Source of the DNA: Centipeda flueggei ATCC 43531
Lineage (GTDB): Bacteria; Bacillota; Negativicutes; Selenomonadales; Selenomonadaceae
Direction: 5' to 3'
Assembly (NCBI RefSeq): GCF_000160695.1
Contig: NZ_GG694006.1
Coordinates: forward strand, 794,932 to 858,931
DNA: 64,000 nucleotides
The notes beneath the pieces are model-generated. The model ran no database searches. It saw only the letters and a program-made list of their open reading frames with translations, and was not told where the DNA came from. Below are positions 7,217 through 14,989 of the stretch, in pieces. How positions within the stretch are numbered: the first letter of the stretch is position 1; each line of letters opens with the position of its first letter. Both the position numbers and the translations under genes were made by a program.

Positions 7217-7947
7217 TGCATCTCACTGTTTTCCCGAGCCCAAGTATTTAGTACCTTCTTTACTTCACGCCAGTCGGGGAAATAGCGATCCATGCGGGCG
7301 TAGAACTGCGCGTTGTGCCCGCGCACCCATAGGTGCGTGAGTTCGTGCATCATGACATAGCGCAGAGCACGCACGTCATACTGTACCAGCTGCAGATTGA
7401 GCGTGATGTAAGCCGTCCGCACATTGCAGCTGCCCCAGCGTGTCTTCATCGCGCGGATGCGCCAACGTTCGGCATGTTTTCCGACGACTGCCTCACAGTG
7501 CGGTGCTTCTCGTACGATTGCCGCTGCGAGTTCGCGGCGCCAGAGTGCATCGACTGCCGCGCGGCGCGTTTGTGCATCCGCGCCCGCAGGCGCGTGGAGC
7601 AAAATCATCCCGCCGACACATTCGGCATACGCCTTCCCCTGTACCAGCGGAGCATCGACAATAGGATATCCCCTGCCCCAAAGATGCACAATATCCCCCA
7701 CCGCACAGAGCGACGGGGGCTTTTTTGCACGCATGGAAAGCAGACGTGCATCAATCCACGCACGCCTGCGCCTGACGAAGTTCTCCATATCGCGCATCAG
7801 CATCCGGCGCGGCACGCTGAGTTCGATCCGGCTGCCATCTCCACTGATGCGGAGGTAGAGGTTCTTGATGTTCTTGTAGCGGATGACGGCAGGAATCCCC
7901 GCCAGTGTCCGCTCCACCTCACGCAGGATGCGCCCGTGCCCCTTCAT
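7213..7947 (-). CDS. YgjP/DUF45-family zinc metalloprotease-like protein
   Basis: M48-related (YgjP, WLM-like) protein of 244 residues with the metal site HELTHLWVRGHNAQF (HExxH plus a downstream His) near residues 200-215 and the family motif MKTRWGSC just before it. Function in the cell is not established. It is the last gene of the riboflavin-hslO operon; its ATG overlaps the hslO stop by four bases, so the two are translationally coupled. A tight ATGA-type junction and no intervening terminator indicate co-transcription. Confidence 0.88.
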   Translation of the reverse strand: MKGHGRILREVERTLAGIPAVIRYKNIKNLYLRISGDGSRIELSVPRRMLMRDMENFVRRRRAWIDARLLSMRAKKPPSLCAVGDIVHLWGRGYPIVDAPLVQGKAYAECVGGMILLHAPAGADAQTRRAAVDALWRRELAAAIVREAPHCEAVVGKHAERWRIRAMKTRWGSCNVRTAYITLNLQLVQYDVRALRYVMMHELTHLWVRGHNAQFYARMDRYFPDWREVKKVLNTWARENSEMQ

Positions 7948-8849
7948 TTTTCATGTCCTGTACGCATCGCACGCATCTTCTGCGCGACGTTATACATGGC
8001 GTCGAGTTCTTCCTGATCGAAGGTATAAACTGCACTGCAGAAGTGGCATTTCACCTCCGCTGTCCCGTCGTCGCGGAGCGCACGCAGATCCGCCTCACCA
8101 AGCGTCAGCAGTCGATCGGTGATGTAGTTCTTCGAGCAGTTACAGCGAAAAGCGAGATCGGTATGGGAAAGGATCTTTACATCGTCAAACCCGCCGAGGA
8201 CGCTGCGGACGATGCCCTCCGCATCCAGACCGCCTTCCACCATGTGGGAGACAGAGGAAATTCCCTTCAGGTTCCCCTCAAGACGGTCAATCACCGCATC
8301 CGATGCGCCCGGCAGAGGCTGGACAAAGAAACCGCCCGCGCCGAGGCACTGTACCTCGGGGCTGACGAGGACACCGAGCCCGATCGAGGACGGTGTCTGC
8401 TCCGAGGTGTAGAGGTAGTGGATGAGATCGTCGGCGATCTCTCCGCTGACGATATTGACGCTGCCCGTCACGGGCTCTTTCAGCCCCGTGAAGCGCGTGA
8501 CGGAGAGGATGCCCTGCCCAATGCCGCCGCCGACATCGATCTTGCCGTGCGCATTCAGCGGCAGATGCACATGCGGATGATCGACACAGCCGCGCACCGA
8601 GCCATCCGCCGTCGCATCCGCCGTCACCGTGCCGAGAGGTCCATCTCCCTTGAATTTGATCGTGACGGATTCCTTGTTCTTGAGATTTGCGGCAGAGAGG
8701 AGCGCGCCCGTCATCGTGCGCCCGAGTGCCGCCGCCGCAACGGGCCAACAGTCATGCCGCCGCATTGCCTCGGCGACCACATCCGTCGTCACCGCCGCAA
8801 ATACGCGCAGCTGTCCGTTTGCCGCCGTTGCTTTTACCAGTTGATCCAT
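7944..8849 (-). CDS. hslO: Redox-regulated chaperone Hsp33
   Basis: Cytosolic holdase activated by oxidation, 301 residues. The C-terminal zinc-thiol switch is complete: CNC, 29 residues, then CHFC. The N-terminal body has GRTMTGALLSA and the glycine-rich KIDVGGGIGQG segment. It sits six bases after a phosphoesterase gene and overlaps the next gene by four bases, downstream of ribH in one long transcript. A short AAGG lies before the ATG. Confidence 0.96.
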   Translation of the reverse strand: MDQLVKATAANGQLRVFAAVTTDVVAEAMRRHDCWPVAAAALGRTMTGALLSAANLKNKESVTIKFKGDGPLGTVTADATADGSVRGCVDHPHVHLPLNAHGKIDVGGGIGQGILSVTRFTGLKEPVTGSVNIVSGEIADDLIHYLYTSEQTPSSIGLGVLVSPEVQCLGAGGFFVQPLPGASDAVIDRLEGNLKGISSVSHMVEGGLDAEGIVRSVLGGFDDVKILSHTDLAFRCNCSKNYITDRLLTLGEADLRALRDDGTAEVKCHFCSAVYTFDQEELDAMYNVAQKMRAMRTGHEK

Positions 8850-8855
8850 ATTGCC

Positions 8856-9419
8856 TTACCAGTCGAGCGCGCGCTCATGCAGAACATCGCCCGTATCAAT
8901 ATCAAAAATCCGAATCGTGCCGTCCTCGAGGACAGCGACGGTATTGCGCCCGTCGGGGCGCTTCGAGAGCGCCGCCGAACCGGGGTTGAGAAACACCGTA
9001 TTGCCGCGCTTTTCGAGAACGGTGATGTGCACATGCCCGCTGATAAAGAGATCAGCGCGCAGATGCTGCGCCATTTCATCTTTCTCCGCATCCGTCATAA
9101 CGGCATCGCCGTGCGTGACGATGATGCGCCGCTCCTCCCACACAACGTAGGCGTAGGGAGACAGAACGGGAAGTGTGAGACAGCTCGCATCCACATCCGA
9201 GTCACAGTTTCCCTTGGCAATGATGACGGGGATCTCCGAGGCGTTGATGCGCTCGATCAGCCCCATCGGATTATAGTCCGCCTTCATTGGGTTGCGCGGC
9301 CCATGATAAGCGACGTCACCTGCATGGAGGATAAGGTCTGCCCCCGTGAAAAACTTCTCGCACGCGCGCGTCCATGCGTCCTCATGTCCGTGTGTATCAC
9401 TGATGATGCCAATCTTCAT
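8856..9419 (-). CDS. YfcE/MJ0936-family metallophosphoesterase
   Basis: Predicted cytosolic phosphodiesterase of 187 residues. All calcineurin-like motifs are visible: DTHGH, HAGDV, KGNCD, THGD and GHVHIT. The start ATG 9419 lies four bases after the ribH stop; an in-frame upstream start within ribH is unlikely. The spacing implies translation coupled to ribH. Substrate unknown; relatives hydrolyse model phosphodiesters. Confidence 0.9.
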   Translation of the reverse strand: MKIGIISDTHGHEDAWTRACEKFFTGADLILHAGDVAYHGPRNPMKADYNPMGLIERINASEIPVIIAKGNCDSDVDASCLTLPVLSPYAYVVWEERRIIVTHGDAVMTDAEKDEMAQHLRADLFISGHVHITVLEKRGNTVFLNPGSAALSKRPDGRNTVAVLEDGTIRIFDIDTGDVLHERALDW

Positions 9420-9423
9420 CGCA

Positions 9424-9888
9424 TCACAGCTTTCCGAGGAGACTTGCCATCTCCATCGCCGCCATCGCGGCATCGGCGCCCTTGTTGCCTGCCTTCGTGC
9501 CCGCGCGCTCAATCGCCTGCTCGATGTTCTCCGTCGTCACGACGCCGAAGATCGTCGGCACGCCCGTCTGGAGTCCAACCTGTGCTACGCCCTTCGATAC
9601 CTCGCTGCAGACGTAGTCGTAGTGCGTCGTCGAGCCGCGAATGACCGCCCCGAGGCAGAGCACTGCATCATATTTCCCGCTCGCCGCCATCTTCTTCGCC
9701 GCAAGAGGGATCTCGAACGCCCCCGGCACCCATGCCACGTCGATGTCACTGTCCGCCGTCTCATGGCGGTGCAGCGTATCGAGTGCGCCGCCAACCAGCT
9801 TGCTCACAATAAACTCGTTGAAACGCGCCGCGACGATGCCGAATTTCAGCCCCTTGCCGCTGATGTAGCCTTCGATGATGTTTGCCAT
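9424..9888 (-). CDS. ribH: 6,7-dimethyl-8-ribityllumazine synthase
   Basis: Penultimate step of riboflavin synthesis, condensing 5-amino-6-ribitylamino-uracil with dihydroxybutanone phosphate; normally a 60-mer or pentamer. Its 154 residues match the family length. Signatures are [24 protein letters not shown] and [15 protein letters not shown] with the catalytic His. GGAGAAAATAAT precedes ATG 9888. It is separated from ribBA by a DJ-1-like gene, unusual for this operon. Confidence 0.97.
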   Translation of the reverse strand: MANIIEGYISGKGLKFGIVAARFNEFIVSKLVGGALDTLHRHETADSDIDVAWVPGAFEIPLAAKKMAASGKYDAVLCLGAVIRGSTTHYDYVCSEVSKGVAQVGLQTGVPTIFGVVTTENIEQAIERAGTKAGNKGADAAMAAMEMASLLGKL

Positions 9889-9900
9889 ATTATTTTCTCC

Positions 9901-10518
9901 TTACTCCTCCATCATCTTCACAAATTGATTGTGTGATGATGCATTATAATACCCCAATTTATGCAGGCTGTACCAATCCTCAATCAGAGTTTCCTCCGCA
10001 GCATGGAGCGCAGTCAGAACTTCTCTGGCAAATTCCAGAGGTGCAGCCCCGTTTGCCGTAATGATGTTCTTATCGCAGATGGCTTGTCGCGCTTGAAAGT
10101 TCTCCGCTCCCTTGTACTTCGTCCCCTGCCATTCCTCGAGTGCAGACAAACGATTGCCCGTATGTTTGACCGAATCGAGCACACCGATGGATGCTAAAAA
10201 CGCCGCCGCATCGCAAATCCCGCCAAGTATCTTGCCGCTTTTCACACAATACTCGACCAATGGGATCATCTTCTGTGCACGCTCTTCGCGCCACCTCATA
10301 CCGCCGATGAGGAGCAGAGCATCGTAATTCTTCGGTGCAGAATCCACCGTATAATCCGCCGCCGCATGAATGCCGCCAATGGAAGTAATAGGTTCTTTCG
10401 AGAGGGAGACTGTCTTGACCTCAAATTTTCCCTGACCAAGCATGTGAATTGCTGTCGACACGTACGCAGCTTCCCAGTCTGCATACTGTTCAAGAAGTGC
10501 CAGTAAAACCGTCTTCAT
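9901..10518 (-). CDS. DJ-1/PfpI-family protein
   Basis: Class I glutamine amidotransferase-like protein of 205 residues, closest in feel to the YoaZ-type group. The nucleophile elbow reads GGICDAAAFLA with a candidate catalytic Cys. DJ-1 relatives include chaperones, glyoxalases and deglycases; the role here is unknown. It is inserted between ribBA and ribH in the riboflavin operon. Its codon use looks more AT-rich than its neighbours, suggesting later insertion. GAGGGTG precedes ATG 10518. Confidence 0.88.
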   Translation of the reverse strand: MKTVLLALLEQYADWEAAYVSTAIHMLGQGKFEVKTVSLSKEPITSIGGIHAAADYTVDSAPKNYDALLLIGGMRWREERAQKMIPLVEYCVKSGKILGGICDAAAFLASIGVLDSVKHTGNRLSALEEWQGTKYKGAENFQARQAICDKNIITANGAAPLEFAREVLTALHAAEETLIEDWYSLHKLGYYNASSHNQFVKMMEE

Positions 10519-10535
10519 CTCTCACACCCTCGCAC

Positions 10536-11750
10536 TCATTTCCCCAATTCCTCATCGCTGAGGATATGTCCCATCTTTTCCTTCTTCGTCTCCATGTAAC
10601 GACGGTCATGCTCATTCGGATGGATGACCAGCGGTACGCGCTCGACGATCGTCAGCCCATAGCCCTCAAGCCCCGCACGCTTTGCGGGATTGTTCGTCAA
10701 GAGACGGATGGTCGAAAGCCCGAGATCGGCAAGGATCTGTGCGCCGATGCCGTAGTCGCGGAGATCCGGCGCAAAGCCGAGCTCGACGTTCGCCTCGACG
10801 GTATCACGCCCCTGATCCTGCAGTGCGTAAGCGCGCATCTTGTTCGCAAGCCCGATGCCGCGTCCCTCCTGCCGCACGTAGAGGACGACGCCCTCGCCCT
10901 CCGCCTCGATGCGGCGCAGTGCCGTTGCGAGCTGATCGCCGCAGTCACAGCGCATCGAGCCGAGCGCATCTCCCGTCAGGCACTCCGAGTGTACGCGCAC
11001 GAGAACATTTTCCTTGCCGCGCACATCCCCCTTGACGACGGCGAGATCACAGCGTTTGTTGAGCGTGTTCTCGTAGGCGATCAGTTTGAAATGCCCATAC
11101 TTGCTCGGGAAGTCCACCTCCGAAATCCGATGGACAAAGTTCTCCGTATGCTTGCGGTACTCGATGAGATCCTTGATGGTGATGATGTTCAGCCCATGCT
11201 GTTTCGCAAACGCCTTCAGCTCAGGCGTACGCATCATGTGGCCGTCATCCGCCATGATCTCACAGCAGAGCCCCGCGGGGAACAGTCCCGCCATCCGCGC
11301 AAGGTCGGTCGTCGCCTCGGTGTGTCCCGCACGGCGCAGGACGCCGCCCTCGACCGTACGCAGGGGGAAGACGTGCCCTGGGCGGCGGAAGTTCGCGGGC
11401 TTTGCCGCAGGATCGAGCAGCATCTTGACCGTGTGGCACCGCTCGTACGCCGAGATGCCCGTCGTCGTATCGTACGCATCGACACTGACGGTGAAGGCAG
11501 TCTCGTGGTTGTCCGTGTTGTTCTCCACCATCTGACCGATCTCAAGCTCGTCGAGACGGCTGCCGATGATCGGCGTACAGATCAGTCCGCGTGCATGCGT
11601 CGCCATGAAGTTCATGTGCTCCGGCGTCATCTTCTCTGCCGCGACGATGAGGTCACCCTCGTTCTCCCTATCCTCATCGTCCACGACGACGAGCATCTTT
11701 CCATTTTTGATATCCTCAATTGCCTGTTCAATCGTTGCAAAATCTGACAT
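10536..11750 (-). CDS. ribBA: Bifunctional DHBP synthase / GTP cyclohydrolase II
   Basis: 404 residues. The N-terminal RibB half makes 3,4-dihydroxy-2-butanone 4-phosphate from ribulose 5-phosphate (acidic loop [10 protein letters not shown]). The C-terminal RibA half opens GTP; its zinc cysteines are in [15 protein letters not shown], followed by [11 protein letters not shown]. Start ATG 11750 has AGGAGAAATAGC upstream; the longer ORF start lies in the intergenic hairpin. It is separated from ribE by 132 bases containing a strong RNA hairpin. Confidence 0.97.
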   Translation of the reverse strand: MSDFATIEQAIEDIKNGKMLVVVDDEDRENEGDLIVAAEKMTPEHMNFMATHARGLICTPIIGSRLDELEIGQMVENNTDNHETAFTVSVDAYDTTTGISAYERCHTVKMLLDPAAKPANFRRPGHVFPLRTVEGGVLRRAGHTEATTDLARMAGLFPAGLCCEIMADDGHMMRTPELKAFAKQHGLNIITIKDLIEYRKHTENFVHRISEVDFPSKYGHFKLIAYENTLNKRCDLAVVKGDVRGKENVLVRVHSECLTGDALGSMRCDCGDQLATALRRIEAEGEGVVLYVRQEGRGIGLANKMRAYALQDQGRDTVEANVELGFAPDLRDYGIGAQILADLGLSTIRLLTNNPAKRAGLEGYGLTIVERVPLVIHPNEHDRRYMETKKEKMGHILSDEELGK

Positions 11751-11799
11751 GCTATTTCTCCTAAAAACTTGATCCATTGTAAAACAAGCGCCTCTACCC

Positions 11800-11860
11800 C
11801 AATGTGGTGCAATGTCCCTAAGCGAAACGAGGTGTTCGCGTGGGACTTGCACCACAGGGA
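11800..11860 (-). promoter_or_regulatory. Long RNA hairpin between ribE and ribBA
   Basis: TGTGGTGCAAGTCCC and its complement GGGACATTGCACCACA pair with one bulged base around an inner GCGAA/TTCGC stem. No T tract follows, so it is not an ordinary terminator. It may be an RNA processing or stability element, an attenuator, or a remnant of an inserted repeat. Confidence 0.55.
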
Positions 11861-11882
11861 GGAACCTATCACACGGCATTGT

Positions 11883-12518
11883 CTAAAACCCATGCTGCAT
11901 CAGATATTCCCGCGTCAGCCCCGTCTTCCCCGCAGCAGAACTTTCACCCCCGAGCAGCTTCAGCGCATATTTTCCGAGGATATCCGTCTCTATATTGAGC
12001 AGACTGCCGATGCGCTTCGCACCGAGATTCGTCACCGTGCGCGTGTGCGGGATGAGGCTGACGGTAAAGTCCGCCGCGCCGACTGCCGCCACGGTGAGGC
12101 TGATGCCGTCGAGGGCAACCGAGCCCTTCTCGACAATCCCGCGCAGAATGTCTGCATCGGCGGCGACCGTCATGAGAATTGCATTTCCCTCCTCGCGCAT
12201 GGCTCGTATCTTCCCCACGCCGTCGATGTGCCCGCTGACGAAATGTCCGCCCATGCGCGTCGTCGGCAGCAGCGCCCGCTCCAGATTGAGCGGTGCGCCG
12301 CGTGTCAGCTCCGCGAGCGAGGTGCGCCGCACCGTCTCGGGCATCACGTCGGCAGAAAAGCCCTGTGCATCGAATGAGGTGACCGTGAGGCAGATGCCGT
12401 TCACGGCGATGCTGTCGCCAATGTGCGCATCCGACTGGACGAGATGTGCACCGATCGAGAGCACGCCGCCCGAGAGGCGGGCAAATGTACCGACCTCCTC
12501 GATGATTCCTGTAAACAT
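11883..12518 (-). CDS. ribE: Riboflavin synthase alpha subunit
   Basis: Final enzyme of riboflavin synthesis, dismutating two lumazine molecules; trimeric. 211 residues form two lumazine-binding barrels: MFTGIIEEVG at the start, NGICLTV and GGHFVSGHIDG at the end of the first, and DGISLTV in the second. It follows ribD by nine bases, with GTGAGGTGAGGAT before the ATG. Sometimes called ribC in Bacillus nomenclature. Confidence 0.96.
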   Translation of the reverse strand: MFTGIIEEVGTFARLSGGVLSIGAHLVQSDAHIGDSIAVNGICLTVTSFDAQGFSADVMPETVRRTSLAELTRGAPLNLERALLPTTRMGGHFVSGHIDGVGKIRAMREEGNAILMTVAADADILRGIVEKGSVALDGISLTVAAVGAADFTVSLIPHTRTVTNLGAKRIGSLLNIETDILGKYALKLLGGESSAAGKTGLTREYLMQHGF

Positions 12519-12527
12519 ATCCTCACC

Positions 12528-13631
12528 TCACTCCGCCGGTGTGTGCAGGCTGCCCGTCACGAGGAGATCCGCGCCGACCTGTTCAACGTGCATATCATAG
12601 AGGTGCAGTGCCTCCTGCGGTGCGTCAAAGCCCACACCGCCGACGGGTGTAGGTGCCTCCCCGCCGCCCATCAGCATAGGGGCGATAAAGGCGCAGATCC
12701 GATCCACATAGCCGCCCGCAAGAAATGACCAATTCACCGCAGCACCGCCCTCGACGAGGAGGGACGTGCAGTCACGCGCGCCGAGCCAGTCGAGCACGCG
12801 CGGGAGCTCCACGCGCTCCGCCCCGAGTGTCACCACCTCTGCGCCGCATGCGCGGAGGCGATCCACGCGTCGCTGATCGGCACGCTCACTCACGGCGATC
12901 ACCGTCGGAGCCGCTCCGTCCGTCACCAGTCTCGCATCATGCGGCGTGCGCGCCGCCGAATCCAGTACGACGCGCAGCGGATTCTTCCCTGCACGATGCG
13001 GCAGTCGCGTTGTCAGGCTCGGGTCATCCGCGAGCACAGTGCCGATGCCGACGAGAATCGCGTCGCTCGCATCGCGCATCTCATGCACGCGCAGACGTGC
13101 CTCCTCGCCCGTAATCCAGCGCGACGCCCCCGTATGACTTGCGATCTTCCCGTCGAGCGTCATCGCCGTCTTGAGCGTGACGAGGGGGCGCTTCGTTGTC
13201 ACCCACGTGAGAAACGCAGCGTTCTGCCGCCGCGCTTCCGCCGCGCAGACGCCCGTCACGACCTCGATGCCCGCCGCCTCAAGCATCGCGATTCCGCGCC
13301 CTGCGACAAGCGGATTCGGGTCACGGAGCGCCACCACGACGCGCGTGATCCCCGCGGCGATCACCGCCTTGGCACAGGGGCCCGTCCGCCCCTGATGCGC
13401 ACACGGCTCGAGCGTCACATAGAGCGTCGCACCGCGTGCCAACTCCCCCGCCATGCGGAGCGCGTGAATCTCCGCGTGCGGCTCGCCCGCCGCACGGTGC
13501 CAGCCGCTCGCAGCGACGATCCCGTCGCGTACGATGAGCGCCCCCACGAGCGGATTCGGCGACGTGCGCCCGCGCGCAAACTCCGCCAGATGCAGAGCCT
13601 CGCGCATATAGGATTCGTCCGTTTCGTTCAT
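12528..13631 (-). CDS. ribD: Bifunctional riboflavin deaminase/reductase RibD
   Basis: Performs the second and third steps of the pathway. The N-terminal deaminase zinc site shows PHAEIHAL and the PCAHQGRTGPC motif; the C-terminal reductase half shows KTAMTLDGKIA and LVEGGAAVNWSF. Start ATG 13631 gives 367 residues, usual for the family; the open frame continues upstream into the riboswitch terminator and was discarded. First gene of the operon, directly behind the FMN riboswitch. Confidence 0.96.
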   Translation of the reverse strand: MNETDESYMREALHLAEFARGRTSPNPLVGALIVRDGIVAASGWHRAAGEPHAEIHALRMAGELARGATLYVTLEPCAHQGRTGPCAKAVIAAGITRVVVALRDPNPLVAGRGIAMLEAAGIEVVTGVCAAEARRQNAAFLTWVTTKRPLVTLKTAMTLDGKIASHTGASRWITGEEARLRVHEMRDASDAILVGIGTVLADDPSLTTRLPHRAGKNPLRVVLDSAARTPHDARLVTDGAAPTVIAVSERADQRRVDRLRACGAEVVTLGAERVELPRVLDWLGARDCTSLLVEGGAAVNWSFLAGGYVDRICAFIAPMLMGGGEAPTPVGGVGFDAPQEALHLYDMHVEQVGADLLVTGSLHTPAE

Positions 13632-13645
13632 AACCGTCCATTCAT

Positions 13646-13686
13646 AAAAAAACAAAAAAGCCGCCGGAAGAATCTCCTCCGGCGGC
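13646..13686 (-). terminator. Expression-platform terminator of the FMN riboswitch
   Basis: A very stable hairpin (GCCGCCGGA ... TCCGGCGGC, 13660-13686) is followed on the minus strand by CTTTTTTGTTTTTTT. It lies between aptamer and ribD, so FMN binding should favour termination. Confidence 0.92.
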
Positions 13687-13745
13687 ACATAAATCGTCCC
13701 AAGAAGTCACAGATATTGCATATCCATGTTCCTATCATAAGACGC

Positions 13746-13880
13746 GCCTTTTCTCATCCAGACTGCGAAAGCATCTGCCTTCTTCACTGTCGGCTCCGGA
13801 ATTACACCGAATCATGCCGCTCTCACAAGCAGCTTGCGGGCTGTACCGCCGGTGGGGATTCTCACCCCGCCTCAAAGAGC
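13746..13880 (-). promoter_or_regulatory. FMN riboswitch (RFN element)
   Basis: The minus strand carries the conserved RFN blocks: GAGGCGGGGTGAGAATCCCC, ACCGGCGGTA, AGCCCGC, GGTGTAATTCCGGAGCCGACAG (split here as GGTGTAATTCC and GCCGACAG) and TCTGGATGAGA. Helix P1 is formed by GCTCTTT and AAAAGGC with one mismatch. It controls the riboflavin operon and probably the downstream phosphoesterase, hslO and ygjP-like genes. Confidence 0.95.
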
Positions 13881-13894
13881 ATCATTCGTATGCT

Positions 13895-13923
13895 ATTGTA
13901 TCATTCTGTATTTGGACTGTCAA
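13895..13923 (-). promoter_or_regulatory. Riboflavin operon promoter
   Basis: TTGACA (13918-13923), 17-base spacer and TACAAT (13895-13900). The -35 overlaps the last codon of the dhaM-like gene, and the start site falls just before the riboswitch. Confidence 0.85.
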
Positions 13924-14306
13924 TTGTAAATCTTGCACGTGCCGCGTGTCTCCTCAGCGCGGCGCACGACCTCATCGAGATCCGCCCCGCAGACCGCGGC
14001 AATCGCGGCGACCACACTGCCCTCAACGATGGGGCAGTCCGCCATGCGCACGCGGCTGCTGCGCATCTCCTCGATGATCGTCTCCGCCGTCAGCACAGAA
14101 CTGCCCGCATCCGCGAGCACAACGACGCCGTCAGCGCTGCAGACGCTGTCGATCGCTGCCGTAATGCGCGCATAACTCGTCCCAAAGCCGCCGTCCTCCA
14201 TGCCGCCCGCCGTTGCGATATGCGCATCCTTTGCCATCATGCGGCACGTCTCCGCGATGCCATGCGCGAGCACGGCACTGTGCGTTACAATCACAAGTCC
14301 GACCAT
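13920..14306 (-). CDS. DhaM-like PTS EIIA-man domain protein (orphan)
   Basis: 128 residues resembling the phosphocarrier subunit of PEP-dependent dihydroxyacetone kinase. The phospho-acceptor would be His9 in LVIVTHS; GGMEDGGFGTSYARI and VVLADAGSSVLTAE follow the EIIA-man pattern. No DhaK or DhaL gene is adjacent, so the partner is unknown. ATG 14306 lies one base after the terC stop with GGAGAGG upstream, so the two are co-translated. No terminator separates it from the riboflavin promoter. Confidence 0.82.
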   Translation of the reverse strand: MVGLVIVTHSAVLAHGIAETCRMMAKDAHIATAGGMEDGGFGTSYARITAAIDSVCSADGVVVLADAGSSVLTAETIIEEMRSSRVRMADCPIVEGSVVAAIAAVCGADLDEVVRRAEETRGTCKIYN

Positions 14307-14307
14307 A

Positions 14308-14979
14308 TCAGCCTCTCCGCCGTGTCCATGCCCCAATGCCGCACACCGCTCCCGCGAGTATCGCCGGCAGGAGATATGCCGCCTGCGGCAGTGCCGCCAG
14401 AATCATCACACCAACCGTACGGTCGTGCACAATCATCGAGCCGCCTGTCCAGCCCAGAATCGCCGCACCGAGCACAACGAGCACGGGATACTTTTCCATC
14501 AGCTTTCCGATGAGCTGACTGCCGCTGACGACAATTGGAACACTGATGAGCAGCCCGAGCACCACGAGCAGGAAGTCGCCGTGCGACGCGCCCGCAATGG
14601 CAATCACGTTGTCGATCCCCATCGCCGCATCGGCGATGATGATCGTCTTGACTGCCCCTGCGAACGTCTCCGCCGCCTCGATATGCTCCTCGCCGTGGGC
14701 AGGGCGCAGGAGCTTCACGGCGATCGGCAGCAGCACCAGCCCGCCGAGTGCCTGTAGGTACGGCACAGAAAGCAGCTGCACCGCAAAGAACGTCATGATG
14801 AGACGTACGACAATCGCGCCCGCCGTCCCGACATAGATGGCGCGCTTTCGAAGATGCGCAGGAAGGCGGTTGGACGCCATCGCAATCACGACGGCATTGT
14901 CCCCTGCGAGCACGAGATCAAGTACAATGATCGAGAAGAGTGCCACAAAGAACTGCGACGAGAAGAGTTCGACTTCCAC
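14308..14979 (-). CDS. TerC-family integral membrane protein (YjbE-like)
   Basis: 223 residues with about seven hydrophobic segments. The family motif LDLVLAGDNAVVIAMA supplies conserved acidic residues and is repeated as IADAAMGIDNVIAIAG. Members are implicated in manganese export or metalation of secreted enzymes, and in tellurium resistance in some contexts. I saw no yybP-ykoY manganese riboswitch upstream. It lies 10 bases after htpG and is coupled to the DhaM-like gene. Confidence 0.88.
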   Translation of the reverse strand: MEVELFSSQFFVALFSIIVLDLVLAGDNAVVIAMASNRLPAHLRKRAIYVGTAGAIVVRLIMTFFAVQLLSVPYLQALGGLVLLPIAVKLLRPAHGEEHIEAAETFAGAVKTIIIADAAMGIDNVIAIAGASHGDFLLVVLGLLISVPIVVSGSQLIGKLMEKYPVLVVLGAAILGWTGGSMIVHDRTVGVMILAALPQAAYLLPAILAGAVCGIGAWTRRRG

Positions 14980-14989
14980 AGCTTCTCCT

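Noticed and set aside
7905-9644. 579-codon open frame opposite hslO, the phosphoesterase and ribH
   Set aside because: Three well-supported genes lie on the other strand.
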